From positions 186,001 to 250,000 of the forward strand of contig NZ_VFIL01000005.1 of assembly GCF_007858285.1 (NCBI RefSeq): a DNA stretch of 64,000 nt, written 5' to 3'. The notes below the pieces were generated by a model. The model was not told the DNA's origin. It did no database searches and saw only the letters and a list, made by a program, of their open reading frames with translations. This stretch comes from Pseudomonas brenneri (GTDB taxonomy: Bacteria; Pseudomonadota; Gammaproteobacteria; Pseudomonadales; Pseudomonadaceae). Of the stretch, positions 8,567 to 19,479 are shown one piece after another (the stretch's first letter is position 1; the number at the start of each line of letters is the position of its first letter). The position numbers and the translations under genes were made by a program.

Positions 8567-8860
8567 TCACATCGGGTCGTTACGGCGCAGCAGTTCTTCG
8601 GGCAGGTGTTCGATGTACTCGTCATCCGGCGGTGGCATCTGCAGGTGGTAACCCTGCTTTTGCAGGTTGGCCAGGACCGCCACGATATCTTCCTGCTGCA
8701 GCTTGCGTTCCGGCGTCAGCACCAGGTTGAACGCGTGGACAGGCTTGCCGAACACCGTCAGCAGGCCTTCGGGCACGCGCTCCAGGGCATCGCTCTTGAG
8801 CACGTAGAGGTACATGCCGGCGCGTTTCGGGCTGCGGTAGATGGAACAAATATGTTTCAA
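8567..8860 (-). CDS. ycgL: YcgL-domain protein
   Basis: The 97-aa product matches the YcgL family in length and in the N-terminal [21 protein letters not shown] and the C-terminal [21 protein letters not shown]. The fold is known but the function is not. Its start codon overlaps the stop of rnd by four bases (8857-8860), so translation is probably coupled; the ycgL-rnd pairing is conserved in pseudomonads and hints at a role near tRNA or RNA processing. Confidence 0.9.
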   Translation of the reverse strand: MKHICSIYRSPKRAGMYLYVLKSDALERVPEGLLTVFGKPVHAFNLVLTPERKLQQEDIVAVLANLQKQGYHLQMPPPDDEYIEHLPEELLRRNDPM

Positions 8861-9990
8861 GGCTGTTCTCCGGCAGTGGCCAGGCTGTCCAGCAGCGCCT
8901 GGCCCATCAACTCGCGGCGCCAGCCACGCAGCGAGTCAGGCAATTGGTAAGGCCCATCGGGGTAGCCACTCTTGACCAGCGCCTCAAGGGTTTTCTTGCG
9001 CAGCATCAGCTCCGGGGCCATGTCCAGACGTTCGGCGAAGGTCTGGCCCAGGGCGCGCAGTTGCTTGATCAGCACCGCCGCATCCACCGGCAAAGGCTCA
9101 GGCACGGCTGGCGGCCATTGGTCCATCGACACGCTGGCGGCACGCTTGATCAGGCCCAGCAGGAACTCGCCGTCCTGGCGCACGGTGCGCGGGTGCATAT
9201 CTTCGATTTTGCCCAGGGCGGCGAGGTTATCCGGCTGCGACTTGGCCAGGGGCCATAGCGAGTGTTCGCGGATGATACGGTTGCGTGGCAGGTCGCGGGC
9301 GCGGGCTTGCTGCTCGCGCCAGGCGCACAGCTCACGCAGCACGGCGAGCTGGGCACGGGACAGTTTCCAGGCCAGCTTGGCGTCGCGGTAGACATCAAAA
9401 GGGTCGATTTCTCGACGCAGGTTGGCCACCAGTTCGGCGCCATCTTCCAGGACCCAGGCGTATTTTTCGTCGGACAGTTGCGGGCGCAGGCGTGTGTAGA
9501 CTTGCGCCAGGTGCACCGCGTCTTCGGCGGCGTAACTGACCTGGGTCTCGGACAATGGCCGCTGCAGCCAGTCCGAACGGGTCTCGCCCTTGGGCAAGTC
9601 GATGTCGAGCACCGCTTGCACCAGGCGCGAGTAGCCCATGGAGAAACCGAGGTTCAGGTAGGCGGCGGCCAGTTGGGTGTCGAACAATGGCACCGGCAGG
9701 CTGCCAGTCAGGCGCAGCAGCACTTCCAGGTCTTCGCTGCAGGCGTGCACCACCTTGATCACCGCCGGGTTTTCCAGCAAGGCGGCCAACGGTTGCCAGT
9801 TATCGATGGTCAGGGGGTCGATCAGATAAGCACTGATACCGTCCCCGATCTGGATCAACCCGGCGATGGGATAGAAGGTATCGACCCGCATGAATTCGGT
9901 GTCGAGGGCGACGAATGGCAACTGCTGCCATTTGGCGCAATGCTGGCCGAGGCTATCGTTGTCGCAGATCCAGTGAATATCGATGGCCAC
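8857..9990 (-). CDS. rnd: Ribonuclease D
   Basis: The 377-aa product is a 3'-5' exoribonuclease that trims tRNA precursors. The DEDDy exonuclease residues are visible: D30 and E32 in ALDTEF, an Asp in [10 protein letters not shown] (about 90) and Y..D in [10 protein letters not shown] (about 152-161). An HRDC domain follows (about 210-290) and a second helical repeat closes the protein. The start is a GTG at 9990 with GGGAG six bases upstream; no ATG precedes the domain. It is co-transcribed with ycgL through a 4-bp overlap. Confidence 0.95.
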   Translation of the reverse strand: MAIDIHWICDNDSLGQHCAKWQQLPFVALDTEFMRVDTFYPIAGLIQIGDGISAYLIDPLTIDNWQPLAALLENPAVIKVVHACSEDLEVLLRLTGSLPVPLFDTQLAAAYLNLGFSMGYSRLVQAVLDIDLPKGETRSDWLQRPLSETQVSYAAEDAVHLAQVYTRLRPQLSDEKYAWVLEDGAELVANLRREIDPFDVYRDAKLAWKLSRAQLAVLRELCAWREQQARARDLPRNRIIREHSLWPLAKSQPDNLAALGKIEDMHPRTVRQDGEFLLGLIKRAASVSMDQWPPAVPEPLPVDAAVLIKQLRALGQTFAERLDMAPELMLRKKTLEALVKSGYPDGPYQLPDSLRGWRRELMGQALLDSLATAGEQP

Positions 9991-10112
9991 ACGGCTCTCC
10001 CTTGAAGAATGGCGCGCAGTATATATCGCCCGAGGGTCTTTCGAGCACCCGCAGTGTGCCAGCCATCATGAAAACTCTGACAGGAGACGAAGAATAGCCC
10101 GACAGTTGAGGG

Positions 10113-10781
10113 TTATCCTCGTTTACGCAACACATAAACCCGCCACAAGGCCGAGCCGGGCATGAACTCTTGCTGGTTCAGCACAGTGAAGCCTGCCTGG
10201 CGAAACTCCGCTTCCACCTCGACGCGATGGGACAGCATGGGTTGCCCCGCACCTGCGGGATGGCGTTGACGATGGCGACTGTCGCTGTCCACCGAGACAA
10301 TCAGCGTGTCGCGGCTGACCCGGTGAAACTCGCGCAACAGTGCCAATCGCGCATCGGCCGTGGGGACGTGGCGAAACAGTTCCAGGCAAAAAATGCAGTC
10401 CACCGCGTTGGCCGACAGACCGATGGCGAATGCCGAACCCTGGAACGTCTTGACCCGCCGCAAAAATGTCGCGCCGTGGTGGCTCATGGCGTGGTCGAGC
10501 ATGGCCTGGGAAGGGTCCGAGGCGAGGATCACGCGATTACTGTGTTCGGCCAGCACCGGCCAGAAACGTCCCGCCCCACAGGCAAGGTCCAGCAACAGCC
10601 CGGGCTCCCCCGCGACTTTAAGGGCGTGGCGCACCAGGCGCTCGTCGCGCCATGACCACAAGCGCCGCAGCAAACCGGGCGGCCGCGTGTCGCCACAGAC
10701 CCGCGCGTGATCACGATCACAGCGCGCGGCAAACTCAGCCTCAATGGACGACGGGGGTTGTGGCGACATCACGGGACTCAT
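10113..10781 (-). CDS. Class I SAM-dependent methyltransferase
   Basis: The 222-aa product has a Rossmann methyltransferase core: LLLDLACGAGRFWPVLAE (motif I, about residues 62-79), VILASDPSQAMLDHA (motif II) and AVDCIFCLELFRHV (motif IV region). The C-terminus contains VLNQQEFMPGSALWRVYVLRKR. An open frame extends far upstream but without family similarity, so the ATG at 10781 (or 10769) is chosen; neither has a strong ribosome binding site. The substrate is unknown. The glutamine-synthetase-like gene lies 79 bp upstream on the same strand. Confidence 0.78.
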   Translation of the reverse strand: MSPVMSPQPPSSIEAEFAARCDRDHARVCGDTRPPGLLRRLWSWRDERLVRHALKVAGEPGLLLDLACGAGRFWPVLAEHSNRVILASDPSQAMLDHAMSHHGATFLRRVKTFQGSAFAIGLSANAVDCIFCLELFRHVPTADARLALLREFHRVSRDTLIVSVDSDSRHRQRHPAGAGQPMLSHRVEVEAEFRQAGFTVLNQQEFMPGSALWRVYVLRKRG

Positions 10782-10860
10782 GTAGATGAACCGGTCTCTA
10801 CGGACACTGGATCTTGAGCTTAACCACCCCCGCGTGAAAAAAAGGTCGAAAGGTTCATCA

Positions 10861-12234
10861 TCACGCCTGGTGCAGATACCAGCGCCAGTCCTGCTCGCCC
10901 ACCTCGCCCATGAACTGCCGGTACTCGGCCCGCTTGACCGCCAGGTACACACCGAGGAACTCCTGGCCGAACGTTTCACGCGCCCAGGCCGAGCCTTCCA
11001 GTGCACGCAAGGTGGTCAGCCAGTCGGTGGGCAGCAGCTCCTTGGCCTGGGCATAGCCGTTGCCTTCAACCGGGGTTCCGGGGTCGCGCTGTTCGCGAAT
11101 ACCACGGTGAATACCGGCCAGGATCGCCGCCGCTGCCAGGTACGGGTTGGCATCGGCGCCGCAGATCCGATGCTCGATATGCCGCGAATACGCAGGGCCT
11201 CCCGGCACCCGCAGGCTCACCGTGCGATTGTCGACACCCCAGGTGGCCGCCAGCGGCGCGTAGCTGTTGCTTTGGAAGCGCCGGTAGGAGTTGGCGTTGG
11301 GGCAGAACATCAAGAGCGTATCGAGCAAGGTGCTGAGCATCCCGCCGACTGCCTGGCGCAGCAGCGGCGTACCGTCAGGGGCCTCACTGGCAAACAGGTT
11401 GTTGCCGTCGGCATCTGCCAGGCTAACGTGCATGTGCATGCCGGTGCCGGCCAGGTCATCGAACGGCTTGGCCATGAAACAGGCGGTCATCCCGTGCTTG
11501 TGGGCCACGCCCTTGACCAGGCGTTTGTAACGCACCGCCTCGTCCATCGCCTGCAAGGCATCGCTGCGATGCTCCAGGGTGATCTCCACCTGGCCGGGGG
11601 CGTATTCGGAAATCGCCGTACGCGCGGGAATGCCTTGCAGTTTGCAGGCGCTGTACAGGTCAGCCAGAAACGGCTCGATCTGTTCCAACTCGCGCAGGCC
11701 ATAGACCTGGGTCGAGCGTGGGCGGCCGCCATCCACATCCCGCGCCGGTTGCGGGCGGCCATTGCTGTCGGGTTTCTGGTCGAGCAGGTAGAACTCCAGT
11801 TCCGCCGCCATCACCGGGTAATAACCATCGGCCTTGAGCCCGTCGATGACCCTGGACAGCAGATGCCGGGGATCGGCAACCGTCGCCGGCAGGCCTTCTT
11901 CAGGGTGCATGCTGACCTGCACCGCGGCGGTGGGAATCAACCGCCACGGCATGCGTTGCAAACTGCCACTGATCGGGTAGGCACGGCAATCGATATCGCC
12001 CACTTCCCACACCAGGCCGGAGTTTTCCACGTCATCGCCATTGAGGGTCAGGCCAAGAATGGTACTGGGCAGCGGCCGACCGCTTGCGTAGACCGCCAGC
12101 AGTTCATCACGGTGCAGCAACTTGCCCCGGGGCACGCCGTTGCTGTCGAGGATGAACAGTTCGAACATCTCGATATCGGGGTTGTGATCAAGAAAGGATT
12201 GGGCTTCGTGCAGGCTGGCAAAGACGGTACTCAT
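10861..12234 (-). CDS. Glutamine-synthetase-family protein, probable gamma-glutamylpolyamine synthetase
   Basis: The 457-aa product has the GS fold: an N-terminal beta-grasp domain with DSNGVPRGKLLHRDEL, then the catalytic domain with AAELEFYLL (metal-binding glutamates), EYAPGQVEITL, FMAKPFDDLAGTGMHMHVSL (ATP/metal site) and ENRTVSLR-like DNRTVSLRVPGG. It lacks the adenylylation-loop Tyr context of GlnA. Pseudomonads carry several such paralogues (PauA/SpuI/PuuA type) that ligate glutamate to putrescine or other polyamines as the first step of their catabolism. No other puu/pau gene is adjacent, so substrate assignment is inference. The divergent neighbour would be in the cyn region. Confidence 0.85.
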   Translation of the reverse strand: MSTVFASLHEAQSFLDHNPDIEMFELFILDSNGVPRGKLLHRDELLAVYASGRPLPSTILGLTLNGDDVENSGLVWEVGDIDCRAYPISGSLQRMPWRLIPTAAVQVSMHPEEGLPATVADPRHLLSRVIDGLKADGYYPVMAAELEFYLLDQKPDSNGRPQPARDVDGGRPRSTQVYGLRELEQIEPFLADLYSACKLQGIPARTAISEYAPGQVEITLEHRSDALQAMDEAVRYKRLVKGVAHKHGMTACFMAKPFDDLAGTGMHMHVSLADADGNNLFASEAPDGTPLLRQAVGGMLSTLLDTLLMFCPNANSYRRFQSNSYAPLAATWGVDNRTVSLRVPGGPAYSRHIEHRICGADANPYLAAAAILAGIHRGIREQRDPGTPVEGNGYAQAKELLPTDWLTTLRALEGSAWARETFGQEFLGVYLAVKRAEYRQFMGEVGEQDWRWYLHQA

Positions 12235-12520
12235 GGCAACTCTCTTACATTTGCGTCAGGCAGGCACGCACGACGGCGCGCCCCGGAGGTGGGCAATCAG
12301 CGTAAGGAGGTGGTATCCGGCGGGCGCGCATGGCGACAGTGCCACAGCGCCCAAAAGGCCAGTTCGGAAGGCAGTGCATCAATGTCCATCCGACATACCG
12401 GGCGGCTGGGCGCGATGGCGCCAGGCGAGGCCTCGGGGTGAGTGTCGGGGGAACCGTCCATGCAGTGATCACAGTGAAGAGATGAGTGGCAGCGTCACAT
12501 GCCGGGTCAGTCCATTAAAT

Positions 12521-13432
12521 TCAGTCTTGATGGAGTTCACTCTCGCAATCGCTAAACATTCGCCACGTACTCGCCAATTCGACAAACGCCCCGCATGCCG
12601 CACTGCGATAGGCGCCCTTGCGACTGAGCAGGGCCACCGTGCGCTGCGCCAGCGCCGGACGCAGTTGCACCGCGTGCAAGCCTTGCTGGGTCTGCGCCAC
12701 TTCCCGGGGCAGGATCGTCGCCAGGTGGGTGTGGCGGATGATCTCAATCACGGCACTGATTGAGTTGGCCTCCATGGCAATCTGCGGTTTTATCGCCAGC
12801 GTGCGGCAATAGTCATCGATGTAACGACGCGTCGCAAAGTCGGCGTTCAACAGCACCAAGGGTTGCTGCTGGAAGTCCGCCAGCTTGAGCCACTGCTTGC
12901 GATTCAGGCTTGGATGGCTGGCGCTGGCCACCAGGCTCAACGCCTCGACAAACAACGCCTGGCAGGCAATGTCCGGCATGTGCTCACCGGTGAAGCCAAG
13001 GCCAATGTCCAGCAAGTCCTCGGTCAATGCATGCTCAAGGCGATCCTGGGTCATTTCCTCGACGCTGACGCTAATCCCCGGATACAAGCGATAGAACTGG
13101 GCCAGCAGCGGCCCGATCAGGTACGCGGTAAAGGTCGGGGTCATGGCCAGGCGCAAATTGCCCCGGCTCAGGTCCTGCACGTCGTGCATGGCGCGGGTAC
13201 CGGCCTGCAGGTCCTGCAACGCCAGGCGCGCAAACCGCACATAGGCCTGGCCCGCGTCGGTCAGGCTGACAGTACGGCCGGAGCGATCGAGCAACGGTGC
13301 CCCGAGGGTCTCTTCCAACTGCTTGATCTGTTGCGACAAGGTCGGCTGCGACACATGCAGTGCCTCGGCCGCCCGCGTGAAGTTGCGGTGGTCGGCGACG
13401 GCCAACAGGTAGCGGATATGGCGCAACAGCAT
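12521..13432 (-). CDS. cynR: LysR-family regulator of cyanate genes
   Basis: The 303-aa product has an N-terminal winged helix (MLLRHIRYLLAVADHRNFTRAAEALHVSQPTLSQQIK at the start) and a periplasmic-binding-like effector domain. It is divergent from cynT-cynS, 112 bp away, the arrangement seen in E. coli, where CynR activates the cyn operon with cyanate and represses its own gene. The calls CynR and cyanate effector rest on this context plus overall similarity. About 285 bp separate it from the upstream end of the glutamine-synthetase-like gene; no convincing gene is seen in that gap. Confidence 0.85.
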   Translation of the reverse strand: MLLRHIRYLLAVADHRNFTRAAEALHVSQPTLSQQIKQLEETLGAPLLDRSGRTVSLTDAGQAYVRFARLALQDLQAGTRAMHDVQDLSRGNLRLAMTPTFTAYLIGPLLAQFYRLYPGISVSVEEMTQDRLEHALTEDLLDIGLGFTGEHMPDIACQALFVEALSLVASASHPSLNRKQWLKLADFQQQPLVLLNADFATRRYIDDYCRTLAIKPQIAMEANSISAVIEIIRHTHLATILPREVAQTQQGLHAVQLRPALAQRTVALLSRKGAYRSAACGAFVELASTWRMFSDCESELHQD

Positions 13433-13446
13433 AAAAACCTCTCCAA

Positions 13447-13465
13447 CTATAGGTACTGCTTATAG
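13447..13465. promoter_or_regulatory. Probable CynR (LysR-type) binding site
   Basis: CTATA (13447-13451) and TATAG (13461-13465) form an inverted repeat with nine bases between, in the divergent region just before the cynR start. A further ACTATA copy follows at 13469-13474. This dyad has the T-N11-A character of LysR-family boxes; binding by CynR is inferred from position. Confidence 0.5.
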
Positions 13466-13544
13466 AAACTATAACAAGCCAGTCTTGGACGCTATAGCCT
13501 GAAACTTCCATCCTTGCCCCATCAGCGACGCAAGGAGAACCACC

Positions 13545-14186
13545 ATGCAGCATCTCATCGACGGCTTTCGCAAGTTCCAGGGTGAGGCCTTCAGCCAGCG
13601 CAGCGACCTGTTCAAACAACTAGCCACCACGCAAAAACCCGGCACGCTGTTTGTGTCCTGCTCAGACAGCCGCGTAGTCCCGGAGCTGTTGACCCAGCAA
13701 GAACCCGGCGATCTGTTTGTAATCCGTAACGCCGGCAATATCGTGCCCTCCTACGGCCCGGAACCGGGCGGTGTCTCGGCCACGGTGGAATATGCCGTGG
13801 CCGTCCTGGGGGTCAGCGACATCGTGATTTGCGGTCATTCCGATTGCGGCGCCATGACGGCCATCTCCACCTGTAAATGCCTGGATCACTTGCCCGCCGT
13901 GGCCAATTGGCTGCGTCATGCCGAATCGGCCAAGGTGATCAACGCCGCACGCACCCATGCCTCGGCAGCCGAGCGACTGGACGCCCTGGTGCGGGAAAAC
14001 GTAGTCGCGCAACTGGCCAATCTCAAGACGCACCCCAGCGTTGCACTGGCGCTGGAGCAAGGCCGGCTGAACCTGCACGGCTGGGTCTATGACATCGCAA
14101 GCGGCGGCATCAATGCCCTGGATGGCCGCACCGGGCGCTTTATTTCCCTGCTGGACCACCCGCAGACCCGCGCGCACGCCGCCTGA
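13545..14186 (+). CDS. cynT: Beta-carbonic anhydrase of the cyanate operon
   Basis: The 213-aa product is a beta-class carbonic anhydrase with zinc ligands C39 (in CSDSR), H98 and C101 (in CGHSDCGAM) and the Asp41/Arg43 dyad. In the cyanate pathway it rehydrates CO2 to bicarbonate, the co-substrate that cyanase consumes. It is the first gene of the operon, 28 bp before cynS, and reads away from cynR. AAGGAG is present ahead of the ATG. Confidence 0.93.
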   Translation: MQHLIDGFRKFQGEAFSQRSDLFKQLATTQKPGTLFVSCSDSRVVPELLTQQEPGDLFVIRNAGNIVPSYGPEPGGVSATVEYAVAVLGVSDIVICGHSDCGAMTAISTCKCLDHLPAVANWLRHAESAKVINAARTHASAAERLDALVRENVVAQLANLKTHPSVALALEQGRLNLHGWVYDIASGGINALDGRTGRFISLLDHPQTRAHAA

Positions 14187-14214
14187 ACGTTATTCAAACC
14201 AAGAGGAAACCATC

Positions 14215-14685
14215 ATGTTGCAATCCCAATTTTCCCAAACCCCACGCCTGGCCCTGGCCGACACCGTGATCGACATCAAGGCCCGCAAGAACCTGTCCTG
14301 GCAGGACCTCACCGACGGCACCGGCCTGAGCCTGGCGTTCGTCACCGCCGCCCTGCTTGGCCAGCACCCGCTACCCAAGGACGCCGCCGATGGGGTGTGC
14401 GACAAACTTGGCCTGGACGCGGACGCCAGTCGCCTGCTGCAAAGCGTGCCTCTGCGCGGCAGTATCCAGGGCGGCATTCCAACGGACCCGACCGTGTACC
14501 GCTTCTATGAAATGCTGCAGGTCTATGGCTCAACCCTCAAAGCCCTGGTCCACGAGCAGTTTGGCGACGGTATCATCAGCGCCATCAACTTCAAGCTGGA
14601 CATCAAGAAGGTCGAGGACCCGGACGGCGGTTCCCGCGCGGTGATTACCCTGGACGGTAAATACCTGCCAACCAAGCCGTTCTGA
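14215..14685 (+). CDS. cynS: Cyanate hydratase (cyanase)
   Basis: At 156 aa the product has exactly the E. coli cyanase length. The N-terminal helical domain resembles a lambda-repressor fold, and the catalytic residues fall at the same numbers as in E. coli: Arg96, Glu99 and Ser122 (in VYRFYEM and GDGIISAIN). The enzyme is a decamer that converts cyanate and bicarbonate to ammonia and two CO2. Start chosen at the ATG preceded by AGAGGAAA. It follows cynT closely; cynX is not next to it. Confidence 0.97.
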   Translation: MLQSQFSQTPRLALADTVIDIKARKNLSWQDLTDGTGLSLAFVTAALLGQHPLPKDAADGVCDKLGLDADASRLLQSVPLRGSIQGGIPTDPTVYRFYEMLQVYGSTLKALVHEQFGDGIISAINFKLDIKKVEDPDGGSRAVITLDGKYLPTKPF

Positions 14686-14739
14686 TTTGCCGACAACCGT
14701 CTACGCTCTTGAAACATTGACAAGAACGAGGGACGGGTA

Positions 14740-15582
14740 ATGAAGGCAATGCTCCGAACCACCTGGCTGTTGCTGTTGCTGTGTTTCAGCCAGGTGCACG
14801 CTGCAACCACCCAGGAACAGGACGCCAAAGCCGCCGTGGCCTTGCTGGAGAAAGCCCTGGCCTATTATCACGATAATGGTGACAAGGCCTTTGCCGCCTT
14901 CAGCCGCCAGGGCGAGTTTGTCGACAAGGACCGCTATGTGTTCGTGGTCGATACCAAGGGCGTGCTGCTGGCCAGCGGCGGGCCTTCATCGGCGCTGATT
15001 GGGCGTGACGTGTCCGAAGTGCTCGGGCCGGACCTGCGCAAATCCTTCAAGGACGCGTTGAGAATTCCCGAAGGCAACGGCATCCAACAGGCCGAATACC
15101 GCTGGCAGAACTGGAGCGATGGCAAGGTCGAACGCAAGCATGTGTTCTACCAGCGTATCGGCCAGCGCATCCTCGCCGTCGGCTACTACCTGCCCCGGGC
15201 CACGCCCGAACAGGCCAAGGCCCTGCGGGACAAGGCGGTCAAGGCGTTGGAAAACAACGAAACCGCTACGCTGAAGGCGATCAATGCACTGCAGGGCGGC
15301 TTCCTGCAGGACGACCTGTATGTGTTTGTGGTCGACCTGGATACCGGGCGTTATGTGGCCCACGGCACCAACCTGCGCCTGATCAACACCGACTTTGCCA
15401 AGATCAAGGACCCGGACGGCAAGCCCGTGGGTGAGCCGATCCTGCAATTGATGAAGGAACAAGAGCAGGGTGAGTACGAGTACCGCTGGAAAAACCCGGT
15501 GACCGCCAAGGTGGAAAACAAGCATGCCTACCTGCGCAAGAGTGGGCATTTCCTGGTGGCGGTGGGTTACTACAGCCCTTGA
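14740..15582 (+). CDS. Periplasmic protein with two Cache domains
   Basis: The 280-aa product starts with a signal peptide (LLLLLCFSQVHA, cleavage after about residue 22) and then holds two tandem single-Cache domains at about 30-150 and 155-280, each with the same pattern: FAAFSRQGEFVDKDRYVFVVDTKG in the first and INALQGGFLQDDLYVFVVDLDTG in the second, each ending in a VGYYLP or VGYYSP motif. There is no transmembrane helix after the signal and no output domain, so it is a soluble ligand-binding protein rather than a receptor. It lies 54 bp after cynS on the same strand and may belong to that transcript. The ligand is unknown. Confidence 0.82.
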   Translation: MKAMLRTTWLLLLLCFSQVHAATTQEQDAKAAVALLEKALAYYHDNGDKAFAAFSRQGEFVDKDRYVFVVDTKGVLLASGGPSSALIGRDVSEVLGPDLRKSFKDALRIPEGNGIQQAEYRWQNWSDGKVERKHVFYQRIGQRILAVGYYLPRATPEQAKALRDKAVKALENNETATLKAINALQGGFLQDDLYVFVVDLDTGRYVAHGTNLRLINTDFAKIKDPDGKPVGEPILQLMKEQEQGEYEYRWKNPVTAKVENKHAYLRKSGHFLVAVGYYSP

Positions 15583-15609
15583 GCGGGCAACGCGCGCAGT
15601 TGCATTCCT

Positions 15610-15636
15610 TGTAGGAGCCGGCAAGCCGGCGCCTAC
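15610..15636. repeat. Single REP palindrome
   Basis: GTAGGAGCCGGC is followed by its imperfect complement GCCGGCGCCTAC, lying between two convergent genes directly before the stop codon of the DHA2 transporter. Confidence 0.7.
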
Positions 15637-15637
15637 A

Positions 15638-17191
15638 CTATCGCGCCTTGTCTTCGCGCCCACGCAACAGGTGGTTAGGCATCACAATCGCTGCCGCCAG
15701 CCCCAGCAGCGACACCGCCGCGCTGACCATCAACAAATGCCGGAACGTGCTCAGCAACTCGGCGCGCAAGGCATCCTGCGCGGGGCCAGGCGCGGCGTTG
15801 AGACCGTCGAGCAGGACGTTGCCGGAGCTGCCTTCAGCCATCATCGAACCACTGGCCAGGTGGGCAAAACTCGAGTCCTGCAGCAACGCCAGCAGCAAGG
15901 CTGACATGCACGCCACGCCGACCGCGCCACCCAGGGAGCGAAACAGGTTGGTGGTGCTGGTGGCCACGCCGATGTCGTGTTGCGCCACCGAGTTTTGCGT
16001 GCCCACCAGGGAGGTCGGGAACTGCATGCCGGAGGCAATGCCACTGAGCACCATGAACAGGCTGCTCAGGATCAGGGACTGGGGCGCGCTGAAAGCCATG
16101 CCGAGGATGGCAATCGGCGTGAGCACTGCCCCGGTCAGGATCATGGGTTTGTAGCGGCCGGTCACCGAGGTCATGCGCCCGGCGAAGAACGCGCCCATGG
16201 GTAGGCCAATCGCCAGCGGCAGCAGGTGCAGGGCCGCGCTGTCGGCACCGGCGCCGGTGACACTCTGATAGCGCAGGGGCATCAGCACGATCAGCGAGAT
16301 GGCCTGGAAGCTGGTGAAGAAAATCGTGCACCAGCACAGCACCGCGCTGCGGTTGGCGAACAGGTGCATGGGCAACAACGGCTCCCGCGCCCGGCGCTCA
16401 TGCCAGACAAATACACTCAGCGCCACCAGCGCACACCCCAGCAGGCCCAGCACCTGATCATCGCGCCAGTGATGGCCCTGGCCGATTTCGGTGATGCCCA
16501 GCAGCAGCGCCGTCAGGCCAACAATCATCAGCAACGTGCCGAGGTAATCGATGATCGGCTTGCGCTGCGGCACCGGCAGCCCCACCAGGGTGCGATGGGC
16601 CACCCACCAGGCACCCGCACCCAATGGCAGGTTGATCAAAAACACCCAGCTCCACGACAGGTATTCGGTCATATAGCCGCCCAGCACCGGCCCGGCCACG
16701 CTGGCAACCGCGTACATGCTGCTGAAGTAACCCTGGTAACGCCCGCGCTCGCGAGGCGGAATAATGTCGCCGATGATCGCCTGGCTCACGGAAATCATCC
16801 CGCCCGCGCCAATGCCCTGGAGGATGCGTGCCAGCACCAACTGCTCCATGCTTTGCGCCATGCCACAAAACAGCGAGGCGATGGTGAACAGGCCCATGCC
16901 AATCAGCATCATTGGCCGGCGCCCATACAGGTCACCGAGCTTGCCGTAGATCGGCACCGCTACGGTCATCGCCACCATGTAGCCGGAGATGACCCAGGCC
17001 AGCAGGTTGACGTCGTTGAACTGGGCGGAAATAGCCGGCATCGACACGGCGACGATGGTCTGGTCCAGCGCGCCGAGGAAAATCGCCAGCATCAGCGCGG
17101 CGAGGACACTGCGTACGGAAGGTGTGGGTTGAGTCACGACAGAACCTGCAGGCAAGGCCACGGAAAAGAGGCCCGCGGCAATGCCTGTCAT
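15638..17191 (-). CDS. DHA2-type (14-helix) MFS drug transporter
   Basis: The 517-aa product has the length and motifs of EmrB-like drug:H+ antiporters: LDQTIVAVSMPAI in the first helix, the A-motif GKLGDLYGRRPMM between helices 2 and 3, and GAGGMISVSQAIIGD followed by GPVLGGYMTE (motif C region) in helix 5. About 14 hydrophobic segments are seen. The ATG at 17191 is 16 bp after the pobA stop, so the two are probably co-transcribed; a GTG at 17137 is an alternative start closer to the first helix. In this context it could export 4-hydroxybenzoate or a toxic intermediate, but that is inference. Confidence 0.85.
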   Translation of the reverse strand: MTGIAAGLFSVALPAGSVVTQPTPSVRSVLAALMLAIFLGALDQTIVAVSMPAISAQFNDVNLLAWVISGYMVAMTVAVPIYGKLGDLYGRRPMMLIGMGLFTIASLFCGMAQSMEQLVLARILQGIGAGGMISVSQAIIGDIIPPRERGRYQGYFSSMYAVASVAGPVLGGYMTEYLSWSWVFLINLPLGAGAWWVAHRTLVGLPVPQRKPIIDYLGTLLMIVGLTALLLGITEIGQGHHWRDDQVLGLLGCALVALSVFVWHERRAREPLLPMHLFANRSAVLCWCTIFFTSFQAISLIVLMPLRYQSVTGAGADSAALHLLPLAIGLPMGAFFAGRMTSVTGRYKPMILTGAVLTPIAILGMAFSAPQSLILSSLFMVLSGIASGMQFPTSLVGTQNSVAQHDIGVATSTTNLFRSLGGAVGVACMSALLLALLQDSSFAHLASGSMMAEGSSGNVLLDGLNAAPGPAQDALRAELLSTFRHLLMVSAAVSLLGLAAAIVMPNHLLRGREDKAR

Positions 17192-17207
17192 GTTACTCGA
17201 TAGCCGG

Positions 17208-18422
<1,215 letters not shown>

Positions 18423-18581
18423 TCACCCGAACGTATTCGGTGAAAGCGTTGTCATTGGATTTGGTGCTGGCATTTTTAACTTGAGTGGCCGCCATAAGAA
18501 GGTGAAAACTGAGCTAAAGCCTGCGCTTTTCGCCAATCGGGGCGATTACCGAACCACTGTCCTGAGTATCGGATTGAAACC

Positions 18582-19457
18582 ATGACCAAAAACGCCAGTC
18601 CCGCGATTCCAGTGTTCAAACTTTATGGGGAAAGCCAAGAGTGGCCGACCCCGGATCTGTTGCACTGTGAAACCATCTCCCGGCGCAGCCGCGAGTACCA
18701 GTGGGAGATCCAGCCCCACCGACATGCGGACTTGTGCCAATTGCTCTATGTGTACAAGGGCCAGGCGCAACTGGAGATCGAGGGCCAGCGCACGACGCTG
18801 ACGGAATCGACCCTGCAAGTACTGCCGCCGCTGTGTGTGCATGGGTTTCGGTTTGCCGAAGATGTCGAAGGCTTTGTGGTGACACTGGCCGCACCGCTGG
18901 TGGCGCACCTGCAAGGCCAGTTGGGCTCGGCGGTAGACAGCTTGAGCGCCCTGGGCAGCTACCCGGCGGGCAAGGACAGTGACTACCTCAACAGCCTGTT
19001 CGCGCGGTTGCAAAATGAATACAACGACGACTTTCCGTCCCGGGACATGATGATGCACGCCCTGGTCAGCGTGCTGCTGGTGTGGATCAGCCGCCAGGCC
19101 ATCCAGCGCCGCCATCCACGGGCACCCCGCAGTCGTGAGTACTTCCGCCATTTCACCCAGTTGGTGGAACAGCACTACCGTGAGCATCCGAAGATCGAAG
19201 ACCTGGCGCACAAGCTGGGGATCTCGGTGTCGCACCTCAACGGCACCTGCCGCGAACTGGGCGGCCAGCCGGCCTTGCAGATCATGCACGACCGCCAATT
19301 GCTGGAGGCCAAGCGCCTGCTGACTTACACCAGCATGACCATCAATGAAATGTCGGACGTGCTGGGGTTCTCTGATCCGACGAACTTTTCCCGACTGTTC
19401 CGCCGACGCGTAGGGTTTTCGCCCAAGGCGTTTCGTGAGCAACTGAACGCGGATTGA
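18582..19457 (+). CDS. pobR: AraC-family activator of pobA
   Basis: The 291-aa product has an N-terminal cupin-like sensor (IQPHRHADLCQLLYVYKGQAQLEIEG at about 44-69) and a C-terminal AraC DNA-binding domain with two helix-turn-helix units (IEDLAHKLGISVSHLNGTCRE and INEMSDVLGFSDPTNFSRLFRRRVGFSPKAFR, split at about 205-290). Its divergent position against pobA matches Pseudomonas PobR, which activates pobA in response to 4-hydroxybenzoate; Acinetobacter PobR, by contrast, is of the IclR family. Confidence 0.92.
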   Translation: MTKNASPAIPVFKLYGESQEWPTPDLLHCETISRRSREYQWEIQPHRHADLCQLLYVYKGQAQLEIEGQRTTLTESTLQVLPPLCVHGFRFAEDVEGFVVTLAAPLVAHLQGQLGSAVDSLSALGSYPAGKDSDYLNSLFARLQNEYNDDFPSRDMMMHALVSVLLVWISRQAIQRRHPRAPRSREYFRHFTQLVEQHYREHPKIEDLAHKLGISVSHLNGTCRELGGQPALQIMHDRQLLEAKRLLTYTSMTINEMSDVLGFSDPTNFSRLFRRRVGFSPKAFREQLNAD

Positions 19458-19479
19458 CCGGGCGCCTACAGGCCGAGTG

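Noticed and set aside
7504..8730. 408-aa + strand frame opposite the hydroxyacid dehydrogenase
   Set aside because: It is the antisense shadow of a well-supported gene; His/Gln/Arg-rich composition and no domain.
10782..11006. N-terminal extension of the methyltransferase frame up to 11006
   Set aside because: It overlaps the end of the glutamine-synthetase-like gene on the same strand and has Arg/Ser-rich composition of a shadow frame; the SAM domain starts only after 10781.
10786..12441. 551-aa + strand frame opposite the glutamine-synthetase-like gene
   Set aside because: Antisense shadow in high-G+C DNA; no motif and no ribosome binding site.
12245..12472. 75-aa frame between the glutamine-synthetase-like gene and cynR
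   Set aside because: Pro/Arg/Cys-rich without a known domain or a signal; probably spurious, although the 285-bp gap has no other gene.
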